Shown here piece after piece: positions 1 through 6,742 of a stretch of 14,317 bases of DNA (position 1 is its first letter; every line of letters begins with the position of its first letter). The stretch covers positions 1 to 14,317 of the forward strand of contig JAPOLP010000048.1 of the NCBI GenBank assembly GCA_029977045.1, given 5' to 3'. This DNA is from Planctomycetota bacterium. Lineage in GTDB: Bacteria > Planctomycetota > Planctomycetia > Planctomycetales > Planctomycetaceae. The notes under the pieces are model-generated. The model did no database searches. It saw only the letters and a list, made by a program, of their open reading frames with translations, and was not told where the DNA came from. The translations under genes and the position numbers were made by a program.

Positions 1-1137
1 ATTGCCCGTCGCGGACTGCCAGTTGAGGAAGGCGTCTTCGGCGGCAGCCCGCTCAGCCGACGTGATCTCGTTGCTGTAACCGGCGAAGTCGCGGAAGTCG
101 TACCGGACAACGACGGGCTCCTGTGGCGTCTGGTTTTGACTGGTCTGATTTGCGACGGCTTGTGCGCTGACCACTGTCTGGCCCGTCGTTGCAGCACTGC
201 CAGACGACTTTGAAACAGTCGCCGCACTATTGGCTGTTGATGACCCGCCTGCCGAAGCGATGTTACCCGTCGACGTTGCGGGCGATCCTGAAAGAGCGCC
301 ACCGTTCGACGGTCCGCTGCCAACCGAAGATGCGATTGCTGCTGCGATTTGAGCGACCGCCTGGCTCGACGGACCAGCTCCGGATGCAAACGTCAGATCA
401 AACGCCTGAGACAATCCGCGACCCGAGTCGTGAGCGGCGAGCGCGTCCCATAGTTTGCGAAGTGCGTCTTCCGAATCGTCTGTCGCCACGTCGAGCGACT
501 CCGAGCGCGACTCAGTCTCGTCGTCGCCGGACTCTGAGTCTGCCTTGAGACCGTCCGCGCTCAGCTCGCCGTCGTCGTCCGCTCCGAGTTCGTCATCCGC
601 GTCGGCATCCGGCTCTACTGTCGAGTCCTCGACACCGAACAGAGCGAACTGTTCCGCCTGTTCGAGTGCGCGAGCGACGTCCGCCGGCTCAACCTGGTTT
701 TCGCTCGATGACTCTGAGTTTGCAGCGGCTTCTCCGGCGGCGTCAGCCACTTCCTGCTGATGCTGCAGCGCGATGGCCAGTTGCTCGGCTTCTGACAGTG
801 CGAGCGACGAGTCAGCATCGTGCATCTCGGCCTGCTTCAGATGAGCCCGCACAGCTTCGATGCCGGCTTCGTATTCGAGCAGTGCCAGGTCGGCGGGAGC
901 GAGGTTTTGCAACTGGGCTCGCGACAGCAGATCGGCGGTTTCGATTGGTAGCAGTCCGCCTGCCAGCGTTCCGGTATCAGTTCCGGAGAGGCTGCCAAGC
1001 AACAGCTTCCGCTCAAGCTGTTCGGACGGCACAGGTTGCCGGTTTCCGCCGCGCCTATGCACGGCGCGCGACGGCAGACCGGAACGCTTCGATTCAATTC
1101 GCCTGGACACGGCAGACTCTCCCCCTGCAGCCGTCAT
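1..1137 (-). CDS. LEPR-XLL-type surface/secreted protein, N-terminal part (runs off left edge)
   Basis: The reading frame is open for 379 codons from an ATG at 1137 down to base 1 with no stop, so the gene continues beyond the window. Residues 39-50 (EQLERKLLLGSL) resemble the LEPR-XLL / 'EQLE-R-LL' signature found near the N terminus of large planctomycete surface proteins. Residues 75-170 look helical and Ala/Gln/Glu-rich. Residues 140-225 are strongly acidic (Asp/Glu/Ser), and 250-338 form a Ser/Gly/Ala/Thr-rich linker. From about residue 344 the sequence (VRYDFRDFAGYSNEIT, then AAAEDAFLNWQSATG) resembles the beginning of a matrixin-like metalloprotease region seen in such proteins; the catalytic part would lie outside the window. 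The start is preceded by a weak CGAGG, and a possible upstream ORF ends in an ATGA overlap with it. Surface location is inferred from the family. The coding frame is very secure and the product name moderately so. Confidence 0.8.
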   Translation of the reverse strand, partial: MTAAGGESAVSRRIESKRSGLPSRAVHRRGGNRQPVPSEQLERKLLLGSLSGTDTGTLAGGLLPIETADLLSRAQLQNLAPADLALLEYEAGIEAVRAHLKQAEMHDADSSLALSEAEQLAIALQHQQEVADAAGEAAANSESSSENQVEPADVARALEQAEQFALFGVEDSTVEPDADADDELGADDDGELSADGLKADSESGDDETESRSESLDVATDDSEDALRKLWDALAAHDSGRGLSQAFDLTFASGAGPSSQAVAQIAAAIASSVGSGPSNGGALSGSPATSTGNIASAGGSSTANSAATVSKSSGSAATTGQTVVSAQAVANQTSQNQTPQEPVVVRYDFRDFAGYSNEITSAERAAAEDAFLNWQSATGN

Positions 1138-1509
1138 CGAGCCTCGACGCTCAACCGGACGTCCCCACTCGACAGCAACGCTCCCTCGTCACTGGATTCC
1201 GCGAAGCTATCGACCGCCGGCGTCCCTCCCAGAACGGCGCAGCGCGGCCCAGTCCGCAAAACTCCCACCATCCTCAGAATCGGAATAATCGGTACGGTCA
1301 GTCGAATCGAAATCCGCACCGTCGGGCAGATCCGGCAACCTGGGAGCCTGAGGCAGTGCGTCCGGGAACCCTCTCCGGAAAGCGACAATCTGCCGAATCC
1401 CGTCGAAAATCGGGGAACTATTGCCCTTAAGAGTCGTCTCATAGCTCTTGAAGTCCGCTGACAAATCGGCGGAACATGAACGCCCGGCTGGAGTTACGGG
1501 CTGCGACAC
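1134..1509 (-). pseudogene. Possible frameshifted small ORF upstream of the surface-protein gene
   Basis: Two overlapping minus-strand frames look partly coding. The first runs from a GTG at 1509 to a TAG at 1207 and ends in an acidic segment (ADFDSTDRTDYSDSEDGG, then SFADWAALR). The second is open from 1442 to 1134 and looks protein-like only in its last 35 or so residues (VLGGTPAVDSFAESSDEG onward, high GC at third positions). Its TGA overlaps the ATG of the surface-protein gene as ATGA. A single frame change near 1210-1240 would join them into a product of about 125 residues translationally coupled to the downstream gene. No family was recognised. It may equally be chance open frames in GC-rich DNA. 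Confidence 0.22.
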
Positions 1510-1589
1510 TTTTCTGATCCGGCTGAACAGCTAGAGTTCTCGGGACACACGATTCCGCTGGATTTCAGCCCGAGGGACAGGACACGGCC
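1138..1589. other. Divergent intergenic region
   Basis: These 450 bases separate the minus-strand surface-protein gene from the plus-strand anti-sigma-like gene. Apart from the doubtful frameshifted ORF at 1134-1509, I see no RNA gene, convincing -35/-10 pair or sigma-54-type element. The plus-strand open frames here show no sigma-factor motifs. Promoters for both flanking genes should lie here. Confidence 0.5.
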
Positions 1590-2687
1590 ATGAACGGCAA
1601 ACCTGACAACGAACGACTCTCCGCACTGCTCGATGGCGAGCTGACGGACGCAGAACACGCCGCCCTCGAGCAGGAACTGGCCTCGTCGCCGGAACTCCAG
1701 CACGAGCTGGCTGAGCTGCGTCGCGTCTCAGCCGCCGTCAAGGAGCTGCCTCAGATTCCTGCTCCGGCGACCCTGCACAGTGCCGTGATGGCTGAGATTC
1801 AGCAGGCAGTTCGTCCCGGACAGGACCGCCCGACCGGCTCGGGACGCGCCGGCGGTCGACCGGGACTGACGCGGCTGGTTGGCCTTTCTGCCGCAGTCGC
1901 TCTAACGGTTGGGGCAGCCGTCTGGTTCGGACAGGATCGCGGCCAGCAGATCGCAGAGAATGGCGGCACCGCTCCGGAAATCCGTTCGGTGCAGCAGGAG
2001 CGTCCGGAAGCACTCGCGAACCGAGCTGAGTTCCGTGGCTCTCCCGACGGCCAGAACCCGATCGCGGAAACTGTCAGCGTCGAGACGCGGCATCAGGTAC
2101 TACAGATTTCGCGAGACGATCTGACGGCGGCTCGCGTCGGCGACATCATCGAAGCCGTTGATGCGAATGGTGACTCGGTCGGCGTGATTCGTCTGACGGT
2201 GGTCGACCGGAAGCTTGGCGTCGAAGCGTTGCAGGTCCTGTTGTCGGCCCACCAGTTTGAAGCGGTTGATGGCGACTCGTCCGGTGCTGGAAACGGTCTG
2301 GTCGCGGTGTACGTCGAATCCGACCGCGAGAAACTCTCGCAGGCAATCGCCGAGTTTCGTCGCAAGCTGAAGTTCGGTTTGCTGGAAGTCGACTCGCCAG
2401 TTCGCGTCGCAGAACTTGAACCGGAAACGCGGACGGAACTGGGCATCGATAAAGCCTCAGGTTCATCTGCCGCTTCCCAGCGAGCGGTGACGTTGAAACC
2501 CGGCAGCCAGCTCGACCGTCTGGTGCAGTCCGACTCGGCGACGACAGACGCCGAGGAAGCCCCAGTGGGAGATGCCACCCCAGCAGTGTCGAGCGAAACA
2601 CCCAACCCTGTGCGAGTCATCTTCGTCGTCGTTGATGGTCCGATTGGCGAAAACGCGGCGGACAGCAAAGAGAACGGCGCCGCCTGA
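1590..2687 (+). CDS. Membrane anti-sigma-like factor (no zinc motif)
   Basis: The 365-residue product starts with a short helical segment (residues 7-52, including LSALLDGELTDAEHAALEQEL) typical of the cytoplasmic sigma-binding domain of anti-sigma factors in planctomycetes and other bacteria. A single transmembrane helix follows at about residues 93-113, then a periplasmic region of about 250 residues. The first 90 residues contain no His-x3-Cys-x2-Cys, so this is not a ZAS-type zinc anti-sigma factor. The ATG at 1590 follows an SD-like GAGGGACAGGA (1572-1582). The expected role is to hold an ECF sigma factor at the inner membrane until an envelope signal arrives. The C-terminal region contains a compact alpha/beta-looking stretch (about 165-275) and a low-complexity tail. 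No sigma gene adjoins it, so its partner is unknown. The anti-sigma call rests on architecture and N-terminal resemblance only. Confidence 0.72.
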   Translation: MNGKPDNERLSALLDGELTDAEHAALEQELASSPELQHELAELRRVSAAVKELPQIPAPATLHSAVMAEIQQAVRPGQDRPTGSGRAGGRPGLTRLVGLSAAVALTVGAAVWFGQDRGQQIAENGGTAPEIRSVQQERPEALANRAEFRGSPDGQNPIAETVSVETRHQVLQISRDDLTAARVGDIIEAVDANGDSVGVIRLTVVDRKLGVEALQVLLSAHQFEAVDGDSSGAGNGLVAVYVESDREKLSQAIAEFRRKLKFGLLEVDSPVRVAELEPETRTELGIDKASGSSAASQRAVTLKPGSQLDRLVQSDSATTDAEEAPVGDATPAVSSETPNPVRVIFVVVDGPIGENAADSKENGAA

Positions 2688-2719
2688 CAATCGATGCTCG
2701 ACAGGTATAGGTGAATCGA

Positions 2720-2748
2720 AACAGCCGCTCGTCCGAGCGGCTGTTCTT
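2720..2748 (+). terminator. Strong hairpin terminator after the anti-sigma-like gene
   Basis: An inverted repeat ACAGCCGCTCG (2721-2731) and CGAGCGGCTGT (2734-2744), extended by A2720-T2745, makes a near-perfect stem with a tiny loop. It is followed by TTCTT and preceded by GAAA. It lies 33 bases after the stop codon. The structure is clear; the T-tract is only moderate. Confidence 0.7.
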
Positions 2749-2834
2749 GTGCGCGATCACGAATTCGCCACCTCGGACGATTCTCCGTTCAGCCACGGAC
2801 AACCGTCGGAGAATTCCGATCGAATCAAGCGCCA

Positions 2835-2850
2835 TGGCACTGCGTTTGCG
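2835..2850 (+). promoter_or_regulatory. Sigma-54-like -24/-12 promoter before cytochrome c gene
   Basis: TGGCAC (2835-2840), five bases, then TTGC (2846-2849) reproduce the RpoN core. The GG (2836-2837) and GC (2848-2849) dinucleotides are spaced as in the consensus. Transcription would start near 2861, giving an untranslated leader of about 80 bases before the cytochrome gene. Match and orientation are read directly; function is inferred. Confidence 0.5.
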
Positions 2851-2941
2851 AAATGTTCTGCCGTCTGAATGGTCGACTGACAACCGGCCTGCCAGTCGCA
2901 GCCCGGGTTGGTCGGCTCTGGTCCGAAAGGAGGGCAGAACC

Positions 2942-3400
2942 ATGTTCCGTTACTTGATCGCACTGTCTGTCGCGGCTGTTCTTGTCGCCGGCTGTGGGCC
3001 GGCACCGCAGTCCGGTCGCGGGTTTACTCTGCCCGAGGGCGACGTCGCTCGCGGCCAAGCGACGTTTGTCGAACTGCAGTGCAACGCCTGCCACAAAGTC
3101 AAAGGCGTCGACCTGCCGGCTGCTGAAAACGCGACCGACCTGTCCGTCGCACTCGGGGGCAAAGTCGCTCGTATCGAAACCTACGGCGAACTGGTGACCT
3201 CAATCATCAACCCATCGCACAAGATCGCGAAGGGTTACGCAAAGGAAGAAGTCACAACCGACGCCGAAGGCAAGCATTCCCGGATGCTGAACTACAACGA
3301 AATCGTCACCGTCGAACAGCTGGCCGACCTGGTCACCTTCCTGCAGTCCCACTACGAACTGCAGCCCGTCGACATGACCGAATACCCGCCGTATCTGTAA
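2942..3400 (+). CDS. Small lipoprotein c-type cytochrome
   Basis: The 152-residue protein begins with a lipoprotein signal peptide (hydrophobic 4-17, lipobox LVAGC with Cys18). One CxxCH haem-attachment motif follows (CNACH, Cys47-Cys50-His51). Met115, in the context SRMLNYNEIVT, is the likely distal haem ligand, and the C-terminal helix (VEQLADLVTFL, 124-134) closes a single-domain class I fold. Overall spacing resembles small SoxX-like or generic electron-transfer cytochromes. It should be lipid-anchored on the periplasmic side and carry electrons for an unidentified partner. The start at 2942 is set by an excellent ribosome-binding site (AAAGGAGGG, 2926-2934) and the signal peptide; a longer in-frame opening from 2711 covers the terminator hairpin and is rejected. 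The neighbours give no pathway. A sigma-54-like element lies about 90 bases upstream. Confidence 0.9.
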   Translation: MFRYLIALSVAAVLVAGCGPAPQSGRGFTLPEGDVARGQATFVELQCNACHKVKGVDLPAAENATDLSVALGGKVARIETYGELVTSIINPSHKIAKGYAKEEVTTDAEGKHSRMLNYNEIVTVEQLADLVTFLQSHYELQPVDMTEYPPYL

Positions 3401-3466
3401 GGCGCCAAGAACCGGGCCACCCGAAAGCTGATCCGGTTTCGTTCTGGCCATCCGAGACCTGTATCA

Positions 3467-4387
3467 TCACGCCCTTGCAGCTTCCGTGTGCTGCTCGGCG
3501 TTAGTGTGTTCGTCGTCCTCAAGGTTCGATGCTCGCAGAACGTCGTGTTCGAAGCGGCGGCCGGGGCGGGGGTAGTGGTGCTGGCTGAACGGGGTGAAGA
3601 CTCGATCGTCGCTGAAGTAGACGTAGTGCGTGATGCGGTGCGTCGTCTCGGAAATCTCGATGACGTTGAACGAGTTCTTCTCTCGCTCGCGGCCTCGACC
3701 GCGGCGTGACGTCGTCGTGCCGCACTGGACGATGATGATGCCGTGCTCGCGGTCGTCACCCGGATAGAAGTCCAGCGAGTTGCCGATGTAGGCCCGGTGC
3801 AGGTGCCCGCCGAGAATCATCTCGACGCCCAGATCAACGAACCGGTCCATCGCCCGCTTTGCCTTGGGCATCGTCCAGTCGTGCAGGTAGTCCGGAGCCG
3901 GTGCGAAGTGGTGATGTGCGGCGACGATGCGTGCGGCATCAGGCGGTGCGTCTTTCAGGGCCTTGCTGCACAGGTCGAGCTGCCAGCGGTTGATGCGTCC
4001 GTTCGTGATGTTGCGGTACGGCGATGACGTATCGAGCCCGACGATGACCGCGCCGTCGACTCGCAGCACCGGATTCAGCTCCTCGCTGATGTGCTCCCGG
4101 TAGAGCGCGTGCGGTTTCAGCATCCGTTCGGCGACCCGGTACAGCGGCACATCGTGATTGCCGGGGATGACCAGTTGCGGAACCGGCGGTAGCTGCTTCA
4201 GAAACTGAGCGGCGTCTGCAAACTGCTTTGGTTTGGCTCGCTGAGTGAAGTCGCCGCTGACGACGACAACATCCGGCGCGAGCTGGTCAGCCATTCGCAG
4301 CACGGCCTCGCCAACGGTGGGCAGGAACGGAGGTCCGAAGTGCAGATCGGACAGGTGTAGAATGCGTATTGTCTGGTTGCCGTTCAT
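3467..4387 (-). CDS. Calcineurin-like metallophosphoesterase (CpdA-like class)
   Basis: The product (306 residues from the chosen ATG) carries the full metal-binding set of the calcineurin-like phosphoesterase family. These are LSDLHFG (Asp14, His16), SGDFT (Asp46), GNHD (Asn77-His78), a histidine run AHHHF (158-160) and GGHLH (His195, His197). This arrangement fits the class III/CpdA-like branch, which hydrolyses phosphodiesters such as cyclic nucleotides; the actual substrate cannot be read. No signal peptide or membrane segment is seen, so it is probably cytoplasmic. The ATG at 4387 was preferred over one 22 codons upstream because GGGAGCGAG sits just before it and the conserved beta strand begins five residues later. 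The C-terminal 40 residues are His/Glu/Arg-rich and appear lineage-specific. The gene is convergent with the cytochrome gene, 66 bases apart. Confidence 0.9.
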   Translation of the reverse strand: MNGNQTIRILHLSDLHFGPPFLPTVGEAVLRMADQLAPDVVVVSGDFTQRAKPKQFADAAQFLKQLPPVPQLVIPGNHDVPLYRVAERMLKPHALYREHISEELNPVLRVDGAVIVGLDTSSPYRNITNGRINRWQLDLCSKALKDAPPDAARIVAAHHHFAPAPDYLHDWTMPKAKRAMDRFVDLGVEMILGGHLHRAYIGNSLDFYPGDDREHGIIIVQCGTTTSRRGRGREREKNSFNVIEISETTHRITHYVYFSDDRVFTPFSQHHYPRPGRRFEHDVLRASNLEDDEHTNAEQHTEAARA

Positions 4388-4927
4388 GACTCGCTCCCAT
4401 CGAAATGAGCCGTCTCCTCGCAGGTCGGACCAGACGGAGCACCGTCCCGGCAAGCCTAACTACTTTGACCAGGAGCAGGCTACCGGAACTCGCTGCACTC
4501 GGTCCGGCCGACGGTATTTCCTCGCCTCTGACAGAGCAGCGGTTGTGCCATTCAGTGGGGAAGCTGCGAGACAGGATGGAATCTCAGGTAAGCCAACATG
4601 CCCGGTGTTCATGGCATGGATTGAGTCGACGTCGAATGCGACTCGAAAGAGGAGCCCGCTGCGATCGACCGAGTTGTGTTCGTGTGCTGTGGCGTTCTTC
4701 CGCCTCGACGCCAGTTAACCGTGCAGGGACCGCAGGAAATCCCTCAACCGGACCCGTGAAATCGTCAAATCCGTCACAACGCGAAGCACTCCAGTCGGAG
4801 TGAGAAACGGAGCAACGACGATGAAGTGGCGCTCGACATTTGGCTGTCGGATTACTCGCAGCCCACGATCAGCACACCTGTACCGGACAGATGACAGAGG
4901 TCATCGAACTGCAAGAGAAGGGATGCC
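4388..4927. other. Gene-poor divergent intergenic region
   Basis: This stretch of about 540 bases lies between the minus-strand phosphoesterase and the plus-strand DsrE gene. Open frames cross it, but their products are Arg/Ser-rich and resemble no family. A 47-codon frame from an ATG at 4821, with GGAG upstream, overlaps the DsrE start out of frame and is too weak to call. A short inverted repeat (GAGTCG 4623-4628 / CGACTC 4639-4644) is present. I found no tRNA, riboswitch or sigma-54-type element. Confidence 0.5.
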
Positions 4928-5317
4928 GTGTCTGCAGAATCGCAAAACGTCGTTGTCATTCTGACCGTTGGAAAGTCGGACAATGGCAAGCACGCCACAC
5001 TCGCCTTTTCATGTGGTCTCGCGGCGATCGCCATGGGCCATCAGGCAGCGATCTTTTTAACCGGCGACGGTTCCGTCTGGGGATACAAAGGTAGCGCCGA
5101 CGGCATCAGGTCACAGGGCTTCCCACCACTCGACGAACTGATCGCAGACTACCTCGGCGAAGGTGGGCGAGTGATTCAGTGCTCCGTTTGTCATCGGACA
5201 TGCAGTGTCGGCAGCCCGGACAGCGCACAGTCCGCCGAGCAGTTTCCGCAGGTCGAAACGGGCGGATTCACAGCCGTCATCGACCTCGCATTGAATGGCA
5301 CGTCCATCACCTTCTGA
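4928..5317 (+). CDS. DsrE/DsrF-like family protein
   Basis: The 129-residue cytoplasmic protein has the DsrE-like alpha/beta layout. It has an N-terminal strand (VVVILTVG), then KSDNGKHATLAFSCG leading a helix, a second strand (AAIFLTGDGSVW), and a loop followed by YLGEGGRVIQC. It ends with the family-like GGFTAVIDLALNGTSITF. Family members take part in sulfur-relay or persulfide chemistry or are of unknown function. A cysteine cluster, Cys85-x2-Cys88-His89-x2-Cys92, sits where related proteins carry their conserved cysteine. The GTG start at 4928 is preceded by GAAGGG; no in-frame ATG precedes the fold. The stop is 23 bases before the FadL-family gene, suggesting a two-gene unit. No signal peptide is present, so the CxxCH is not expected to bind haem. 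The family call is good; substrate and partner are unknown. Confidence 0.8.
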   Translation: MSAESQNVVVILTVGKSDNGKHATLAFSCGLAAIAMGHQAAIFLTGDGSVWGYKGSADGIRSQGFPPLDELIADYLGEGGRVIQCSVCHRTCSVGSPDSAQSAEQFPQVETGGFTAVIDLALNGTSITF

Positions 5318-5340
5318 CTGACAAATCGAGAGTTTCACGG

Positions 5341-6657
5341 ATGGCACGCCGACTCCGAAGTCTGTTGTTGCTCGCGGTCTGGCAGGCTGGCGCGATGTCA
5401 GCCTGTGCTCAGATGGGGCACGTTCTTGACGCCGTCGGCCCGATCAATCAGTCGATGGGAGGAGCCGGTGTCGCGCTGCCGCTTGACGCAATTGGAGCGC
5501 TGCAGTGGAACCCGGCCAGCATCACCGGTCTGAAGCGTTCGGAAATTGGATTCTCCGCGATGGCGTTTGCGCCTCGCATGAAGCTGGGTTCGCGCGTCGA
5601 CGCTGACAGTTTTGGCTCTGGGTTTCCGGCTCAGGATCTCCAGGGATCGACAACGTCGGACAACGGAATCAGTCCGATCCCCAGCATGGCAATGGTACAT
5701 CGTGACCCCGAATCTCCCTGGACGTTTGGCGTGGGTGGATTCGCCATCGGGGGCTTTGGAGTCGATTACTCACTGAGAGCAGACAATCCTATTCTGACCG
5801 CACAGCCTCCGGAAGGCGGGCTTGGGTTCGGCAACATCTACTCGCAGTTTCAGCTGATGCAGTTCTGCCCGACGGCGGCATACAAGGTCTCGCCCGCCTG
5901 GTCAGTTGGATTCGCACCAACCTTCAACTGGGGAACGCTGGCCATCGATCCGTTCGGAGCGACAACTCCAAACCCCGACGGAACGTATCCATCGGCGGCT
6001 CACGGAAGCTCGGCATTGGGGATTGGATTTCAGGTCGGTGCGTTCTTTGAATCGCCGACGTCGGACTGGAACGCGGGCGTCTCCTACAAAAGCCCGCAGT
6101 GGTTCGAGGAATTCCAATTCAACGCTCATGACAACACAGGAGGATCCCGTAGCCTGGGGATCGACCTCGACTATCCATCGATCATTTCCGTCGGGGTTGC
6201 CTACAAAGGTTTCGAGCGGATCCGTCTGGCCTGCGACGTTCGATACATCGACTACAGGAACACGGCGGGGTTTCAGGCCGCAGGATTTGACGCCGCTCAG
6301 GCCGTCACCGGATTCGGCTGGAAGAGTATCTGGGTGGCTTCCGCCGGAGCTGAATTCGAGCTGCATGAACGCTTCAAATGGCGGATTGGTTACTGCGTCA
6401 ACGACAATCCAATCCCTGCCGCAAGTGCGTTCTTCAACCACCAGGCTCCCGCGATCGTTCAGAACCATCTCAGTACTGGCGTGACCTGCGAGATGAAGTC
6501 CGGCTGGCTGTGCTCGATGGCCTACCACTATGGCTTCCGCAACTCCGTATCCGGTCGCTGGTGGAACCCGGCGACGAACTCCCAGATTCCCGGCACCAGA
6601 ATCACGAACACGCTGTTCACGCACGGCCTGACAATGGGCATCAGCAAACGCTTCTGA
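5341..6657 (+). CDS. FadL/TodX (OMPP1) family outer-membrane transport protein
   Basis: The 438-residue protein begins with a Sec signal peptide (Arg-rich start, hydrophobic 7-19, likely cleavage after ACA at 21-23). The mature N terminus has the FadL hallmark NQSMGGAGVALPLDAIGAL followed by QWNPASI (36-62). The rest alternates short amphipathic strands with Gly/Asn/Asp-rich turns and ends in a C-terminal Phe (ISKRF), as in outer-membrane beta barrels. FadL-family channels admit long-chain fatty acids and other hydrophobic compounds; the substrate here is not known. The ATG at 5341 was chosen because it directly precedes the signal peptide; an in-frame opening from 5179 would add 54 residues overlapping the DsrE gene. 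The SD is weak (CGAGAG, 5327-5332), so coupling to the DsrE gene 23 bases upstream is plausible. Lipid-metabolism genes follow downstream. Confidence 0.9.
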   Translation: MARRLRSLLLLAVWQAGAMSACAQMGHVLDAVGPINQSMGGAGVALPLDAIGALQWNPASITGLKRSEIGFSAMAFAPRMKLGSRVDADSFGSGFPAQDLQGSTTSDNGISPIPSMAMVHRDPESPWTFGVGGFAIGGFGVDYSLRADNPILTAQPPEGGLGFGNIYSQFQLMQFCPTAAYKVSPAWSVGFAPTFNWGTLAIDPFGATTPNPDGTYPSAAHGSSALGIGFQVGAFFESPTSDWNAGVSYKSPQWFEEFQFNAHDNTGGSRSLGIDLDYPSIISVGVAYKGFERIRLACDVRYIDYRNTAGFQAAGFDAAQAVTGFGWKSIWVASAGAEFELHERFKWRIGYCVNDNPIPAASAFFNHQAPAIVQNHLSTGVTCEMKSGWLCSMAYHYGFRNSVSGRWWNPATNSQIPGTRITNTLFTHGLTMGISKRF

Positions 6658-6678
6658 TGACACAGAGACAGCGCTATT

Positions 6679-6694
6679 TGGCATGGAAGCTGCG
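6679..6694 (+). promoter_or_regulatory. Sigma-54-like -24/-12 element before the VTT gene
   Basis: TTGGCATG begins at 6678, and CTGCG follows with GG (6680-6681) and GC (6692-6693) in the exact RpoN spacing. One core base differs (T for C at 6684). A start near 6705 would leave a short leader before the GGAGGG at 6733. Orientation and spacing are seen; activity is inferred. Confidence 0.42.
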
Positions 6695-6742
6695 ATTCAA
6701 AAGCGATGAGTTTTCCGGGACTGCAAGATTCCGGAGGGTGCC

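Noticed and set aside
666..1430. Long plus-strand ORF (254 codons)
   Set aside because: It lies opposite the well-supported minus-strand surface-protein frame; the product is Arg/Gln-rich with no family likeness, so it is a shadow frame.
1471..1497. GGAAC box upstream of the anti-sigma-like gene as an ECF promoter
   Set aside because: No convincing -10 partner occurs at 15-18 bases, and GGAAC alone is common.
1138..1589. Remnant of an ECF sigma gene before the anti-sigma-like gene
   Set aside because: No plus-strand frame shows sigma region 2 or region 4 motifs.
3401..3466. Terminator hairpin between the convergent cytochrome and phosphoesterase genes
   Set aside because: Only short competing stems (AACCGG/CCGGTT with a long loop, CGAAA/TTTCG) and no T-tract are visible.
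4821..4964. Possible 47-codon leader ORF (ATG at 4821, GGAG upstream)
   Set aside because: It overlaps the DsrE start out of frame, has a basic composition without a motif, and is too short to separate from chance.
5902..6684. Minus-strand ORF (260 codons) across the FadL-family gene
   Set aside because: It overlaps the clear outer-membrane protein entirely and has no recognisable motif.
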